Shown here: one piece after another, positions 1-7,366 of the stretch
Layout of the letters: each line of letters starts with the position of its first letter
Position numbering within the stretch: the first letter of the stretch is position 1
From: Oscillospiraceae bacterium
Lineage (GTDB): Bacteria; Bacillota; Clostridia; Oscillospirales; Oscillospiraceae
Assembly (NCBI GenBank): GCA_910575265.1
Contig: CAJTEA010000026.1
Location: 1-32,875 of the forward strand
Direction: 5' to 3'
Length of the DNA: 32,875 bases
Notes under the pieces: model-generated
The model's database searches: none
What the model was told of the DNA's origin: nothing
Seen by the model: the letters and a program-made list of their open reading frames with translations, nothing else
Program-made: the position numbers and the translations under genes

Positions 1-144
1 CAGTTTCTTTCATGCGTACCTTACAACATTCTCCTGATAGGGTCTCCGCTTTCTTTCTGCACAACCAGATTTCCTATATTTTTATTCGGGAGTAATAATA
101 ACGGCTGCAAACGGCTCAAGCGCCGACTGAAAGAGCAGCTTGTT

Positions 145-576
145 TTGCTCTATGAAAAGGGAGTCCGCCGTTTCTATGTTGGGGGAGCCCTCGGGGTAGA
201 CCTCTGGTCAGGTGAGCTGCTGCTGGAGCTGAAAGAGCAGCCGGAGTACAGTGATATCGAGCTGGTCCTTGTCCTTCCCTTTGATGGACATAACAGGGAC
301 TGGGACCCCAAAAGCCGCCGCCGGCTGTCCGTCCTGCGGCAGCGCAGTGCGGAGGTGGTCATCGCCGGAACTGCGGGAAACAACTCTGTGACCAATTACA
401 GGCTGAGAAATCAGTACATGGTAGACCATGCCAGTTGCCTGCTGGCGGTGTATGACAACGACCGGAACCTTCGCTCCGGCACCATGCAGACGGTGAATTA
501 CGCCAGAAGGAAGTGCCTTCCCATCACTTTGATCCATCCCGACTCCGCCGCTGTATCCTATGAAAACCAAATCTGA
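145..576 (+). CDS. SLOG-family (DUF1273/YpsA-like) protein, 5' end damaged
   Basis: The product resembles SLOG-fold proteins found in clostridial conjugative elements, which are thought to bind nucleotide-type ligands. Visible family features are a Gly-rich stretch (YVGGALGVDLW), a central VLPFDGHNRDW segment, and the C-terminal VDHASCLLAVYDND block followed by a Gly-Thr-containing helix. The only start codon is a TTG inside what should be helix 1. The frame stays open upstream to the window edge and still encodes a plausible GCKRLKRRLKEQ helix. The expected N-terminal FTGHRP motif is not there: around positions 52-75 only a scrambled remnant is legible, suggesting small deletions. It is therefore probably a decaying copy. 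A complete relative is at 30697-31245. It lies 40 bp upstream of the exonuclease gene on the same strand, so the two may be co-transcribed. The true start is uncertain. Confidence 0.7.
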   Translation: MLYEKGVRRFYVGGALGVDLWSGELLLELKEQPEYSDIELVLVLPFDGHNRDWDPKSRRRLSVLRQRSAEVVIAGTAGNNSVTNYRLRNQYMVDHASCLLAVYDNDRNLRSGTMQTVNYARRKCLPITLIHPDSAAVSYENQI

Positions 577-591
577 TATAATCTATATCAG
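573..591. other. short inverted repeat between SLOG and exonuclease genes
   Basis: The arms CTGATATA and TATATCAG are separated by ATC and overlap the SLOG stop codon. The repeat is too weak and lacks a T-run, so it is not a convincing terminator. It could be an operator or chance. Confidence 0.3.
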
Positions 592-616
592 AAAAATGGG
601 ATAAGGTTGTGAGGAA

Positions 617-1582
617 ATGAAAATTGCCTCCTGGAACATCAACGGGATCGCGGCGCACCGGCGGGAACTGATCAAGTTCCTGACTGATGGAAAGCCTGAT
701 GTTATGTGTATCCAGGAAACACGGGGGCAAACTGTACTGGCCGCCCCCGGCTACCACGACTACGGGTTTCCGGCGATGGAACCCAATTATTCGGGCACTC
801 TCGTTCTGTCCAGACGTGAGCCATTATCTGTCAAGCTGGGGATTGGGGTCAAGAAGTATGACCGGGAGGGCAGGGCCATCACCCTGGAATACCGAGATTT
901 TTATATTGTCAATGTGTACGTCCCAAACTACCAGGCACAATCCCCCCCAGAGCGGCGGAAATTCCGTCTGAATTGGGACATGGCTTTCCGCACCTATATT
1001 TCCAAGCTGCCGAAACCAGTTGTGGTCTGCGGTGACTTTAATGTTACACATACGGATCAGGATATCTACCCTTCTGAGGCCAGGTCAAGCACCGTCCCTC
1101 CAGATATGATAACAGAGGAACGCAAAAATTTTGAACGGCTTTTGGAAGTAGGGCTTAAAGACGTGTTCCGCACGTTTTATCCAGAAAAGCGGGACGCTTT
1201 TACCTGGTGGGCCCCAAAAAATCAAAACCGGATTCATAATAAGGGTTCCAGGCTGGATTATTTTTTGGTTTCCAATGAGCTGCTGACCTATGTAAAGAGT
1301 ATAAAGCACTACACAGATACCCAGGGATCGGATCACTGCCCCTTATCCATTATGATTAACGTCACGGTTCAGTGTACAGACTTATCTGATCAAGACCTGG
1401 CTGATCAGTGGGAGGCCACAGACTGGGTATCTGTCAAAAAGAAAGTCCATGAGATGCAGGCGGCCATCGCACAGGCCGCCTATGCTTTAGACTGGACTCT
1501 TGTTTCGCAGCTGCAAGACAAGCTGACCGCCTCCTGGAACGCAAGAGCTTTGGCGGTTTATGAAATTACAAATAAAAAATAG
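617..1582 (+). CDS. xth: exonuclease III (AP endonuclease family) with C-terminal RT_N-like domain
   Basis: Residues 1-250 form a complete exonuclease III/ExoA-type domain, a Mg-dependent 3'-5' exonuclease and AP endonuclease of base-excision repair. All catalytic blocks are visible: WNING with Asn7, IQETR with Glu34, VYVPN with Tyr101, CGDFNV with Asp140 and Asn142, RLDYFLVS, and GSDHCP with Asp239 and His240. The usual family length is about 250 residues, but this protein has 321. The extra residues, about 262-321, do not belong to the nuclease fold. They match the layout of the N-terminal domain of group II intron reverse transcriptases: W-x4-DW, then V-x2-MQ-x2-I-x2-A, then LQ-x2-L-x-S-x3-AR-x-LAVY-x-IT. 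The protein stops where the polymerase would continue. The start ATG follows GAGG closely; the stop is TAG. It probably forms a unit with the SLOG gene upstream. Confidence 0.88.
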   Translation: MKIASWNINGIAAHRRELIKFLTDGKPDVMCIQETRGQTVLAAPGYHDYGFPAMEPNYSGTLVLSRREPLSVKLGIGVKKYDREGRAITLEYRDFYIVNVYVPNYQAQSPPERRKFRLNWDMAFRTYISKLPKPVVVCGDFNVTHTDQDIYPSEARSSTVPPDMITEERKNFERLLEVGLKDVFRTFYPEKRDAFTWWAPKNQNRIHNKGSRLDYFLVSNELLTYVKSIKHYTDTQGSDHCPLSIMINVTVQCTDLSDQDLADQWEATDWVSVKKKVHEMQAAIAQAAYALDWTLVSQLQDKLTASWNARALAVYEITNKK

Positions 1583-1630
1583 TAGAATGATCTGCTCACC
1601 ACGCCGCAAAAAATGAATACCAGAAACGCC

Positions 1631-1667
1631 GCAAAGCCGCATAAACACTATGTTTTTGCGGCTTTGC
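1631..1667 (+). terminator. hairpin downstream of exonuclease gene
   Basis: Two 17-nt arms (GCAAAGCCGCATAAACA and its near-perfect complement, one mismatch) enclose a three-base loop. It sits about 50 bp after the exonuclease stop and could stop transcription in either direction. It lacks a clean downstream U-run on the plus strand. Confidence 0.6.
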
Positions 1668-1698
1668 CCATTCCTGTGGCTGCGGTATAAAAATCTGT

Positions 1699-1719
1699 TT
1701 TGACGCCCATTTGACGCCC
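1699..1719. repeat. tandem 10-mer TTTGACGCCC, period 11, beside integrase 3' end
   Basis: TTTGACGCCC occurs twice with an 11-base period, about 55 bp past the 3' end of the integrase remnant. Closely spaced direct repeats next to a tyrosine integrase gene are typical arm-type binding or attachment sequence. The role is inferred from position. The rest of 1583-1773 shows nothing else I can identify. Confidence 0.4.
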
Positions 1720-1773
1720 TAACTCGACGGACAGATATAAGCCGCTATAAGAAATAGTAAAAAGATACGCCCG

Positions 1774-2100
1774 TCAAAGCTCTAAATCAGTGCTTTTTTT
1801 CTTTGCCCTGCCCTTTGCTTTTTTCGGCTTGGCTTCCTTTGCTTTCGGCGGGTCTGCTTTCCCTACTGCGTCATGGTATGCGTCAAGCACTTCTTTCTTC
1901 CGTTCAAGCCGCACGTCCACATAACGCGCTGTGACTGCTTCAAAGTTCATAGACAGCCCAAGCGATACGCCGATACCCGCAAGCGTATGTCCCAGGACTT
2001 CGCCCACTGTGTAGAAGTCGCCTGTCAGTTGGTGCATATTCGTAGCCGCCGTATGCCTTAAATCTGCTAATGTCAAGCCAGAACTAATAAATTTTTGAAA
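1774..2100 (-). pseudogene. tyrosine recombinase (phage-type integrase), C-terminal fragment
   Basis: This is the C-terminal part of a tyrosine integrase. It retains the LRHTAATNM block with its catalytic Arg, the LGHT box His, and the nucleophile region TARYVDV. A Lys/Ala-rich basic tail ends at the TGA stop. A TTG gives a nominal 100-residue frame, but in-frame sequence continues upstream (FQKFISSGL) toward about 2113. There it runs into the stop codon of the large serine recombinase on the same strand. The N-terminal arm-binding domain and the first catalytic Arg are absent from the window. The simplest reading is that the unit carrying the 2114-5226 recombinases inserted into, or recombined with, this gene. 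It cannot be active. Confidence 0.8.
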
Positions 2101-2113
2101 TTTTTTAGATGAC

Positions 2114-3691
2114 CTATTCAGTGGTTTTCGTTCTCTGCTCTGCCACAGCCGAGACAGGCAGCTCGTTAAGGAATTTCAACGAAACCTCCAAGCGGCCATC
2201 CGGCCACACTGTAACACGGTCAAGCAGATCAGCTATCGCATCATCCGGTAACACTTCCATATCAACATAGAGCCGGTATCGTTCCATATAGATAGAGCAG
2301 TCACGGGTTCGCTCAAAGAGTTCTGCTTGGATTTCAGCCTCGGCCCTATGTGCATCGTCACGCTGTTCCACAAGGCGGGCCTTTTGCGCCGTGTACGCAT
2401 CACGGGAGAACAAGTTATCTATTACTGCATCTTCGTACAATTTTTCAATCCTCCGAGTAAGTTCCCTTTGCAGAGCTTCCAGTTTTTTAACTTTCTTACG
2501 CAGGAGCGACACGGCTGCCTCCTGCGATTTCTTCTGCTGCTCCATCATGTGCTGTGTGTCCACCACACAGCGGGCTTGCTGGTGAATCGCCTCCGTGACA
2601 ACATCCAAAATCTCCGATTCAAAAACCTTCTCTGGATAGCACACCATTCCCGGTACTGTCCGAGGCGTTTGACAGCAGTAGTACCGGTTCTTACTTCCGC
2701 GCCGGACAATGGCGTACCCGCAGACACCGCAATACACTTTCTTGCTCAAAGGGTTTTTCCACTTGTTATGCATGGACAACTGCCGCTGTTCCCCTCCGAG
2801 CCGCTCCTGCGCCCGGGCAAACAACTCCTTTGTCACCAGCGGCTCATGGCAGTCGGCAACAATGATCCAGTCCTCCAGTTTGGCCGTCAACTGCTGATGA
2901 ACGCCTATGCGGGGCCGAACACGTTTCCCATATACCATGCTGCCGATATACTGCCGATCCCGGATAATCCAGTCGATGGTTGCCCTGCGCCAGTAATTCG
3001 GCCGCCAGTTTGCGTGACCGCTGGGAGTGCCGACCTTGATTTGCGATGGCGTAGGGATTTCTTCGGCATTGAGAATTGCCGCTACCTTTTCCGTAGAAGT
3101 CCCATTCGCTACCAAAGTAAAAATGCGCTGCACGATTGGTGCGGCCTGGGGATTTGGAATAAGCCTGTGCTTATCGCCAGGGGCTTTCAGATAGCCGTAA
3201 GGGGCAACAGGATTGATGTTGACGCCTCGTTGGGCAAGGCGCAGTTTTGCGCTCTTGACCTTCTTGGAAATATCCCGGCTATATAGATCATAAATCAGCG
3301 CACGGAACGCCCTGTCCAGGCTGTCTATATCCCCTTTGCGGTTACTGTCAAAATTGTCATTGACCGAGATAAAACGTACTCCCTTAAACGGAAACACGCG
3401 AGTGATATAGTTTCCTACCGTGATGTAGTCCCTGCCGAAGCGGGAAATATCTTTCACCAGAATACATTGGACTTCCCCGCACAGCGCCGCTTTCAACAAC
3501 GCCTGCACACCAGGGCGGTCAAAATTCTTCCCACTGTAACCATCATCAGAAAATTCTAACACCTTTGTGCCGTACAAGTCTGGGTCATTCCGAATGAAGT
3601 CCAGCAACAAATGCCTCTGGTTGACGATGCTGGCGGATTCCTGGTCTGTGCCGTCCTCCAAAGACAGCCGGACATAGATTGCGATGGTCAC
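2114..3691 (-). CDS. large serine recombinase, complete
   Basis: This 525-residue protein is a full large serine recombinase of the TnpX/Ccr type, which cuts and rejoins DNA at element ends through a Ser-DNA intermediate. The resolvase domain opens with YVRLSLED (nucleophile Ser10), followed by DDGYSGKNFDRPG, VKDISRFGRDY and the helix E region ending DISKKVKSAK. The recombinase domain follows (PYGYLKAP). A zinc ribbon CGVCGY with a later CC lies near residues 320-345, and a long coiled coil near 395-450. The start is GTG and overlaps the TGA of the upstream recombinase (GTGA), so the two are translationally coupled, reminiscent of paired CcrA/CcrB genes. Its TAG stop sits at the junction with the broken tyrosine integrase, so the gene lies at the very end of its element. 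Confidence 0.9.
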   Translation of the reverse strand: MTIAIYVRLSLEDGTDQESASIVNQRHLLLDFIRNDPDLYGTKVLEFSDDGYSGKNFDRPGVQALLKAALCGEVQCILVKDISRFGRDYITVGNYITRVFPFKGVRFISVNDNFDSNRKGDIDSLDRAFRALIYDLYSRDISKKVKSAKLRLAQRGVNINPVAPYGYLKAPGDKHRLIPNPQAAPIVQRIFTLVANGTSTEKVAAILNAEEIPTPSQIKVGTPSGHANWRPNYWRRATIDWIIRDRQYIGSMVYGKRVRPRIGVHQQLTAKLEDWIIVADCHEPLVTKELFARAQERLGGEQRQLSMHNKWKNPLSKKVYCGVCGYAIVRRGSKNRYYCCQTPRTVPGMVCYPEKVFESEILDVVTEAIHQQARCVVDTQHMMEQQKKSQEAAVSLLRKKVKKLEALQRELTRRIEKLYEDAVIDNLFSRDAYTAQKARLVEQRDDAHRAEAEIQAELFERTRDCSIYMERYRLYVDMEVLPDDAIADLLDRVTVWPDGRLEVSLKFLNELPVSAVAEQRTKTTE

Positions 3692-5226
3692 AGGCTCGTC
3701 CCCCCTTCCCGCAGAAAGCGGAGCAGGGCTTCAACTTCGTCCTGATAGACCAATTTTATATCCAGACGGTTCCCATCATGGACTTCGATTCTGGAAACCA
3801 GCAGATGAATCAATTCTTCTGTCAAGCCCTCTGTATTACGCAAGGTCTGGCAGACTGCGAACATGGGATTGGACGGGCCATACCGTTCCAACTGCTGAAG
3901 CTGGGCGCCCAAATCCGCCAGCCGCAGCGTGGCATCATCAAACCGCTCCTGATAGTGACCCTTTATGGACAGATATTCCTCACGGGTCAGCATACCGTCC
4001 ACCAAGTTTTGATATAAGCCATCCAGAAGGGTTTGACTGCGGGATTGTTCCTGCTTAACCTGGGCGATCTGGCGGTCAAGAGTGCGCCGCTTTTCTCTGG
4101 ATGCGGACGCATATTCCTTCGATACACGCTTTTCCAACGCCGCAATCGTGTCCATGTGCCGGTGTACGGCGCTGGACACAACAGCCAGCAGTTCCGATTC
4201 CATCAGGTTCTTAGGCGAACAGACACCCGGCAGCTTTTGAGAGGTCACACACTGATAACTGTAATAGTAAACCCTGCCCTCCGTTTTTCTGGAATAAAGA
4301 TGGCGGCGGTTCATCGCCTTTCCGCAGTCGGCGCAGTAGATCAGCTTCTTGAACAGGTTGGGGGATTTCAGATCATCCGCCGCCCCCTTCCCCGGCATGG
4401 ACTCGAAGTTGGCCTTGCTCTGCTTGGCTAATTCCTGCACCGCCGCAAAGGTGGCTTCGTCAATGATAGGAGCGTGGGTATTCCGGGCAACACGCCATTC
4501 GTCAGCGGGGGCGTACCGTTCTTCCCGCTTGCGCTTGTAGGACACCTGAGTGCGCTTGCCTTGAATCAAGTGCCCTAAATAAACCTCGCTGTGAAGAATT
4601 GTTTTCATGTTCCAGGCCGTCCACAGCGCGTCCCGGTAGGTTTCCCGATCTGAAAGTCCCTTCTGATAGAGATATGCGCCAGGGGCCGGTATGCCCCGTT
4701 TGTTGAGCAGGCGGGCAATTCCCGTGTACCCCATCCCCTGCATCCGCAGGGCAAATATCTCCATGACCACCGGGGCCGTTTCCGGGTTTATTTCCAGTCT
4801 GCCATGATCCGCAGGGCACTTGGAATAGCCGTATGGAGCAAACGGGCCTCTAAAGTCACCATGCAGCTCCTTCGTCTTGATGGCGCTGGATATTTTTCGG
4901 GATATATCCCGGCTGTAACTCTCGTTCAGAATGTTGGTCAGGGGAACAATGTAACCGTCATGGATGCCTTGGTCAGCAGTATCGAAATGGTCATTGATTG
5001 CCACAAAGCGCACTCCCAAATAGGGAAAGATATGTTCCAGATAGTGACCGGCCTCTTTGTAATTGCGGCCAAACCGGGACAAATCTTTGACAACGATGCA
5101 GTTGACCTTGCCAGACCGCACATCGTTCATCAGGCACTCAAATCCTGGCCGCTCAAAAGACGGTGTTAGATAACGATACTTCCAAAAACACAAGAAAATC
5201 AATGGGTATGGGCGACGGGCAAGCAT
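3688..5226 (-). pseudogene. large serine recombinase lacking catalytic N-terminus
   Basis: From SFERPGF onward (coordinates below about 5165) this is a normal large serine recombinase: VKDLSRFGRNY, LGVRFVAINDHFDT, DISRKISSAIKTK, PYGYSKCP, a zinc ribbon CADCGKAM, and a C-terminal coiled coil. The region that should carry the nucleophile (Y-x-R-L-S) and the DDGYSGT motif is missing. About 20 codons of unrelated sequence (MLARRPYPLIFL...) replace it and come from the 71-bp element end at 5165-5235. Without the serine the protein cannot cleave DNA, although it may still be translated and feeds into the coupled start of the next gene. The same replacement at the same codon is seen in the recombinase fragment at 9126-9482. 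Confidence 0.85.
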
Positions 5227-5235
5227 GGTATGTAC
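5165..5235 (-). repeat. 71-bp element end, left copy (inverted relative to 9162-9232)
   Basis: Read on the minus strand, this segment aligns without gaps to 9162-9232 on the plus strand, 54 of 71 bases by hand count. The most conserved stretches are CATGCTTGCCCG, TTGATTTTC and CGTTATCTAAC. In both copies the sequence beyond CTAAC is the middle of a serine recombinase gene, and the sequence inward leads to a DUF6017 gene. It is probably the terminal sequence of one family of transposable element. Confidence 0.7.
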
Positions 5236-5246
5236 GAAACATAAAA

Positions 5247-5287
5247 GCGGCGTTCTCTGCTCTAATCTGGCCGGGAACGCCGCTTTA
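5247..5287 (+). terminator. leader hairpin before the left DUF6017-type gene
   Basis: The arms GCGGCGTTC (5247-5255) and GAACGCCGC (5275-5283) are followed by TTTAT, 20 bp before the ATG at 5307. The same hairpin precedes the homologous gene on the right (9093-9137). It would block read-through from outside the element or act as an attenuator. Confidence 0.55.
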
Positions 5288-5306
5288 TGCGCTGAAAGGA
5301 GCGAAA

Positions 5307-5630
5307 ATGGCAGTATTTCATGTCAAGAAAAATACAGATTACACAATTATGGCAAATCACCATCTGCGGGACAAATCCCTGTCCCTGAAAGCCAAGGGCC
5401 TCCTATCGCAAATGTTGTCACTCCCGGAAGAATGGGACTACACCCTGCAAGGGCTGGCCTACATCAACCGGGAGCAGATTGACGCCATCCGTCAGGCCGT
5501 CCACGAGCTGGAGCGGGCCGGATATATTGTGCGGGTGAGGGAACGGGACAGCCGGGGACGGCTACGGGGAGCGGAGTACACCATCTACGAACAGCCGCAA
5601 TCGGTGTCTGCTTTACCGGCGTTGGATTAA
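5307..5630 (+). pseudogene. DUF6017/replisome-organiser type HTH protein, decayed after residue 107
   Basis: The 107-residue frame closely matches the first 75 residues of the intact protein at 8173-9060. Both share HLRDKSLSLKAKGLLSQ, LSLPE-x-WDYTL and AIRQAVHELERAGYI. This is a winged-helix domain of the type found at the N-terminus of DnaD-like replication organisers in clostridial conjugative elements. The ATG has a good AAAGGAG site. After the TAA the same reading frame still spells parts of the linker seen in the intact copy (SGNP, SENP, VNPTQ, NKDI), but with repeated stops to about 5840. The C-terminal domain is absent. The wing domain alone might still be made and bind DNA. Confidence 0.7.
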
Positions 5631-5868
5631 CCTGCGTCGGGAAATCCAATATCGGAAAATCCTATGTAGGTAAATCCGACACAATAAAATAAAGATATAA
5701 GTAAATAAAGAAAAATCAAGTAAAGATTTATCAATTACCCATTCCTTTCCTATCCTTTCCCCTGCCCCTTCCCTTGGGAATGGGCGGCAAAGCCGCCGGA
5801 AGGGAATGGAACGGAAGCGGGAAGCAGGGAGGCCAAATAGCAGCAGGGGTTATCGTGGCCGTTATCTG

Positions 5869-5946
5869 ACCCGCAGAAACCGTACAGACGCGAAGCGGGT
5901 GTACGGTTTCTGCGGGTGCCACAAGAGGGCCGCAGGGCCTCTTGTG
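5869..5946. other. two tandem strong hairpins in non-coding region
   Basis: The first hairpin has perfect 18-bp arms (ACCCGCAGAAACCGTACA and complement, 5869-5917) around a 13-nt loop. The second (CACAAGAGG...CCTCTTGTG, 5920-5946) follows after two bases. There is no coding frame here. Such stacked hairpins could be replication-origin, transfer-origin or RNA structure; the sequence does not decide which. Confidence 0.5.
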
Positions 5947-6022
5947 TGACAGCACAGTTTCACAGTCCAGCAGGAGCCAGGACAGGAGCGCCGGTGTGTC
6001 GGCCTCCCGCCCTGGCTTTTTG

Positions 6023-6299
6023 CGTCCATCTGTACGCCGTTAGAGGCCCGTTTTGATGGGCGCAGGTCAAATTGTACTGCCCCCCTATTGACCGTAGCCA
6101 GAAAGCCTTGAAATAGCGGGGCTGTTTTGCCTCTAAAGCGTTACATATCAGTTCTATCCCGGCGGCAGGGGTTCCCCGTCCATTTCTACGCAGTTAGAAG
6201 TCCATTTTTGAGGGTACAGGTCAAATTGTACTACCCCCTATGCGACCGCCTCTTGAAAGCCTTGGAAACAGGCCGTTGAACAGGCTCTAAATGCGTAGG
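6023..6299 (+). repeat. two ~120-bp imperfect direct repeats, 154 bp apart
   Basis: Unit 1 spans about 6023-6143 and unit 2 about 6177-6299. Shared blocks in the same order are CGTCCAT, TACGC-x-GTTAGA, CAGGTCAAATTGTACT, ACCCCCTAT or similar, GAAAGCCTTG and CTCTAAA. The CAGGTCAAATTGTACT core is invariant. No frame is open through either unit. They could be iterons or initiator sites for the nearby Rep or DUF6017 proteins, or duplicated regulatory RNA sequence. Confidence 0.6.
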
Positions 6300-6853
6300 C
6301 CGATGGGCCGACTTGGGGCTGTCAGCCAAAGTGTCGGATAGATTGGTTATATAGAAAGAGTTATCCCCATTTTCGGGAGAACAGATATAAACACCTTGCC
6401 GCTCTCCGACACCCCCGAAAAAAGCTTGTGTTTTTAGTACCCCCGGGAGCTGCTTTTTCTACGCCTGACCCATAAATTTTCTGTCCCGCTGTTCCGGCGT
6501 CTTGGTACAGACTTTTCGGATAGCCTGATAAAAATACATCGCTACATCTGCTATGCCTCTGTGAGTGTTGCTTCCGTTCTGCATAAGGGTTTGGGACTAT
6601 CCCAACAAGCAAAAACGGACACGGCCCGGCAGGAGCCGGATTTGGCCGTTTTCCGGGAGTGTGGCCACACTCCCTATGCTTGCTACGTTACCCCTCCCCC
6701 CGTTCCGCTTCCCCCGTCCTCCGTACTAACAAGACACCTGGGAGAAGCAAAAATGCCCACCAAAGGCAGGCATTTTCGGGAAAAGAGCGTAAAAAAATAG
6801 AAGCCGCTTCGCTCTCGCAAAACGACCTCTACTCGTCTAATTTGATTGCTCCG
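6300..6853. other. non-coding stretch with palindromes, possible old transfer or replication origin
   Basis: I see no credible gene here. Structures present are a 20-bp perfect palindrome GGGAGTGTGGCCACACTCCC at 6655-6674, preceded by an AAAACGG...CCGTTTT stem (about 6612-6651) and followed by CTATGCTTGCTAC, and a hairpin AAAATGCC...GGCATTTT near 6750-6776. An inverted repeat beside a short conserved-looking tail resembles an oriT layout, but I cannot match it to a known nic sequence. Confidence 0.35.
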
Positions 6854-6970
6854 TCAATGGTAGCGGCGTAACATCATCCTTTGCGTGGCTATGCTGTTAC
6901 TCTCCCCGGCTCCTTCATCGTCTCGGCTCAAGCGAAGATACAAAGCTGTGTTATATATGGGCTGTTTCAT
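6854..6970 (-). pseudogene. serine recombinase N-terminal stub
   Basis: The 38 residues are a typical start of a TnpX-like large serine recombinase: LYLRLSRDD with the nucleophile Ser15, then GESNSIATQRMML. The gene is cut at LRRYH by a stop codon in foreign sequence. The start is certain: GGAGG lies nine bases before the ATG. Upstream on the same strand is tnpW, the usual partner. The remaining 500 or so codons are not found nearby on this strand, so the stub is a deletion remnant rather than a simple insertion. Confidence 0.75.
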
Positions 6971-6997
6971 TGTAATAATCCTCCTTTGAGGAAACAG

Positions 6998-7052
6998 CCC
7001 CCGCACTTGTGACACACTTCCTAACATCTTTAGTATATCACAAATGCGGGGG
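6998..7052 (-). promoter_or_regulatory. hairpin between tnpW and the recombinase stub
   Basis: The arms CCCCCGCACTTGTGA and TCACAAATGCGGGGG (14 of 15 paired) lie in the short gap between tnpW and the recombinase start. On the minus strand the recombinase ribosome binding site follows closely. A structure here could reduce read-through from tnpW into the recombinase gene. Confidence 0.5.
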
Positions 7053-7065
7053 ATTTTCAACCTTT

Positions 7066-7254
7066 TTATGCCGTTTCTCTCGCTTTTTCTTTGATTTTAT
7101 GCGTTATCAGGTCAGTTATCAGTTCCTCTATTGGTTTCCCGCTGGCGGGAAAATGTTCTGTTATTTTTATTCGGTCTTTCCCGATAACATAGTATTGCTC
7201 TCCGTTTGAAGCGGTTATGACTTCCCCCTGTTTCGAGGGGGCTTTTCCGATCAT
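7066..7254 (-). CDS. tnpW: transposon-encoded TnpW-like small protein
   Basis: This 62-residue protein has the compact layout of Tn4451 TnpW: a short variable start, a G-x-x-x-YYVIG strand, then KITEHFPASGKPIEELITDLI and a basic tail. The family function is unknown. It is regularly encoded next to a large serine recombinase, as here where it sits about 95 bp upstream of the recombinase stub. The ATG at 7254 follows an AAGGGGG site. Because its recombinase partner is truncated, it is probably an orphan. Confidence 0.7.
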   Translation of the reverse strand: MIGKAPSKQGEVITASNGEQYYVIGKDRIKITEHFPASGKPIEELITDLITHKIKEKARETA

Positions 7255-7366
7255 CCCATGACCCCCTTCCGGCTTTGTTAGTTTCGCCTTTTCAGCGGTG
7301 GCGGCTTCGGCCGCTATTTTATGGGGGGACGCTCCCCCGTTACGTCCTGCATTCTTTCAGCTTGTA

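Noticed and set aside
1583-1700. Possible continuation of a group II intron RT after the exonuclease gene
   Set aside because: No frame after the stop encodes RT domains, and no intron RNA domain V-like sequence was recognised.
2327-3286. 319-residue plus-strand frame
   Set aside because: It is antisense to the complete recombinase and has no coding signature.
6345-6400. TTATCCCCA resembling a DnaA box
   Set aside because: It is a single copy with a mismatch and not part of a cluster.
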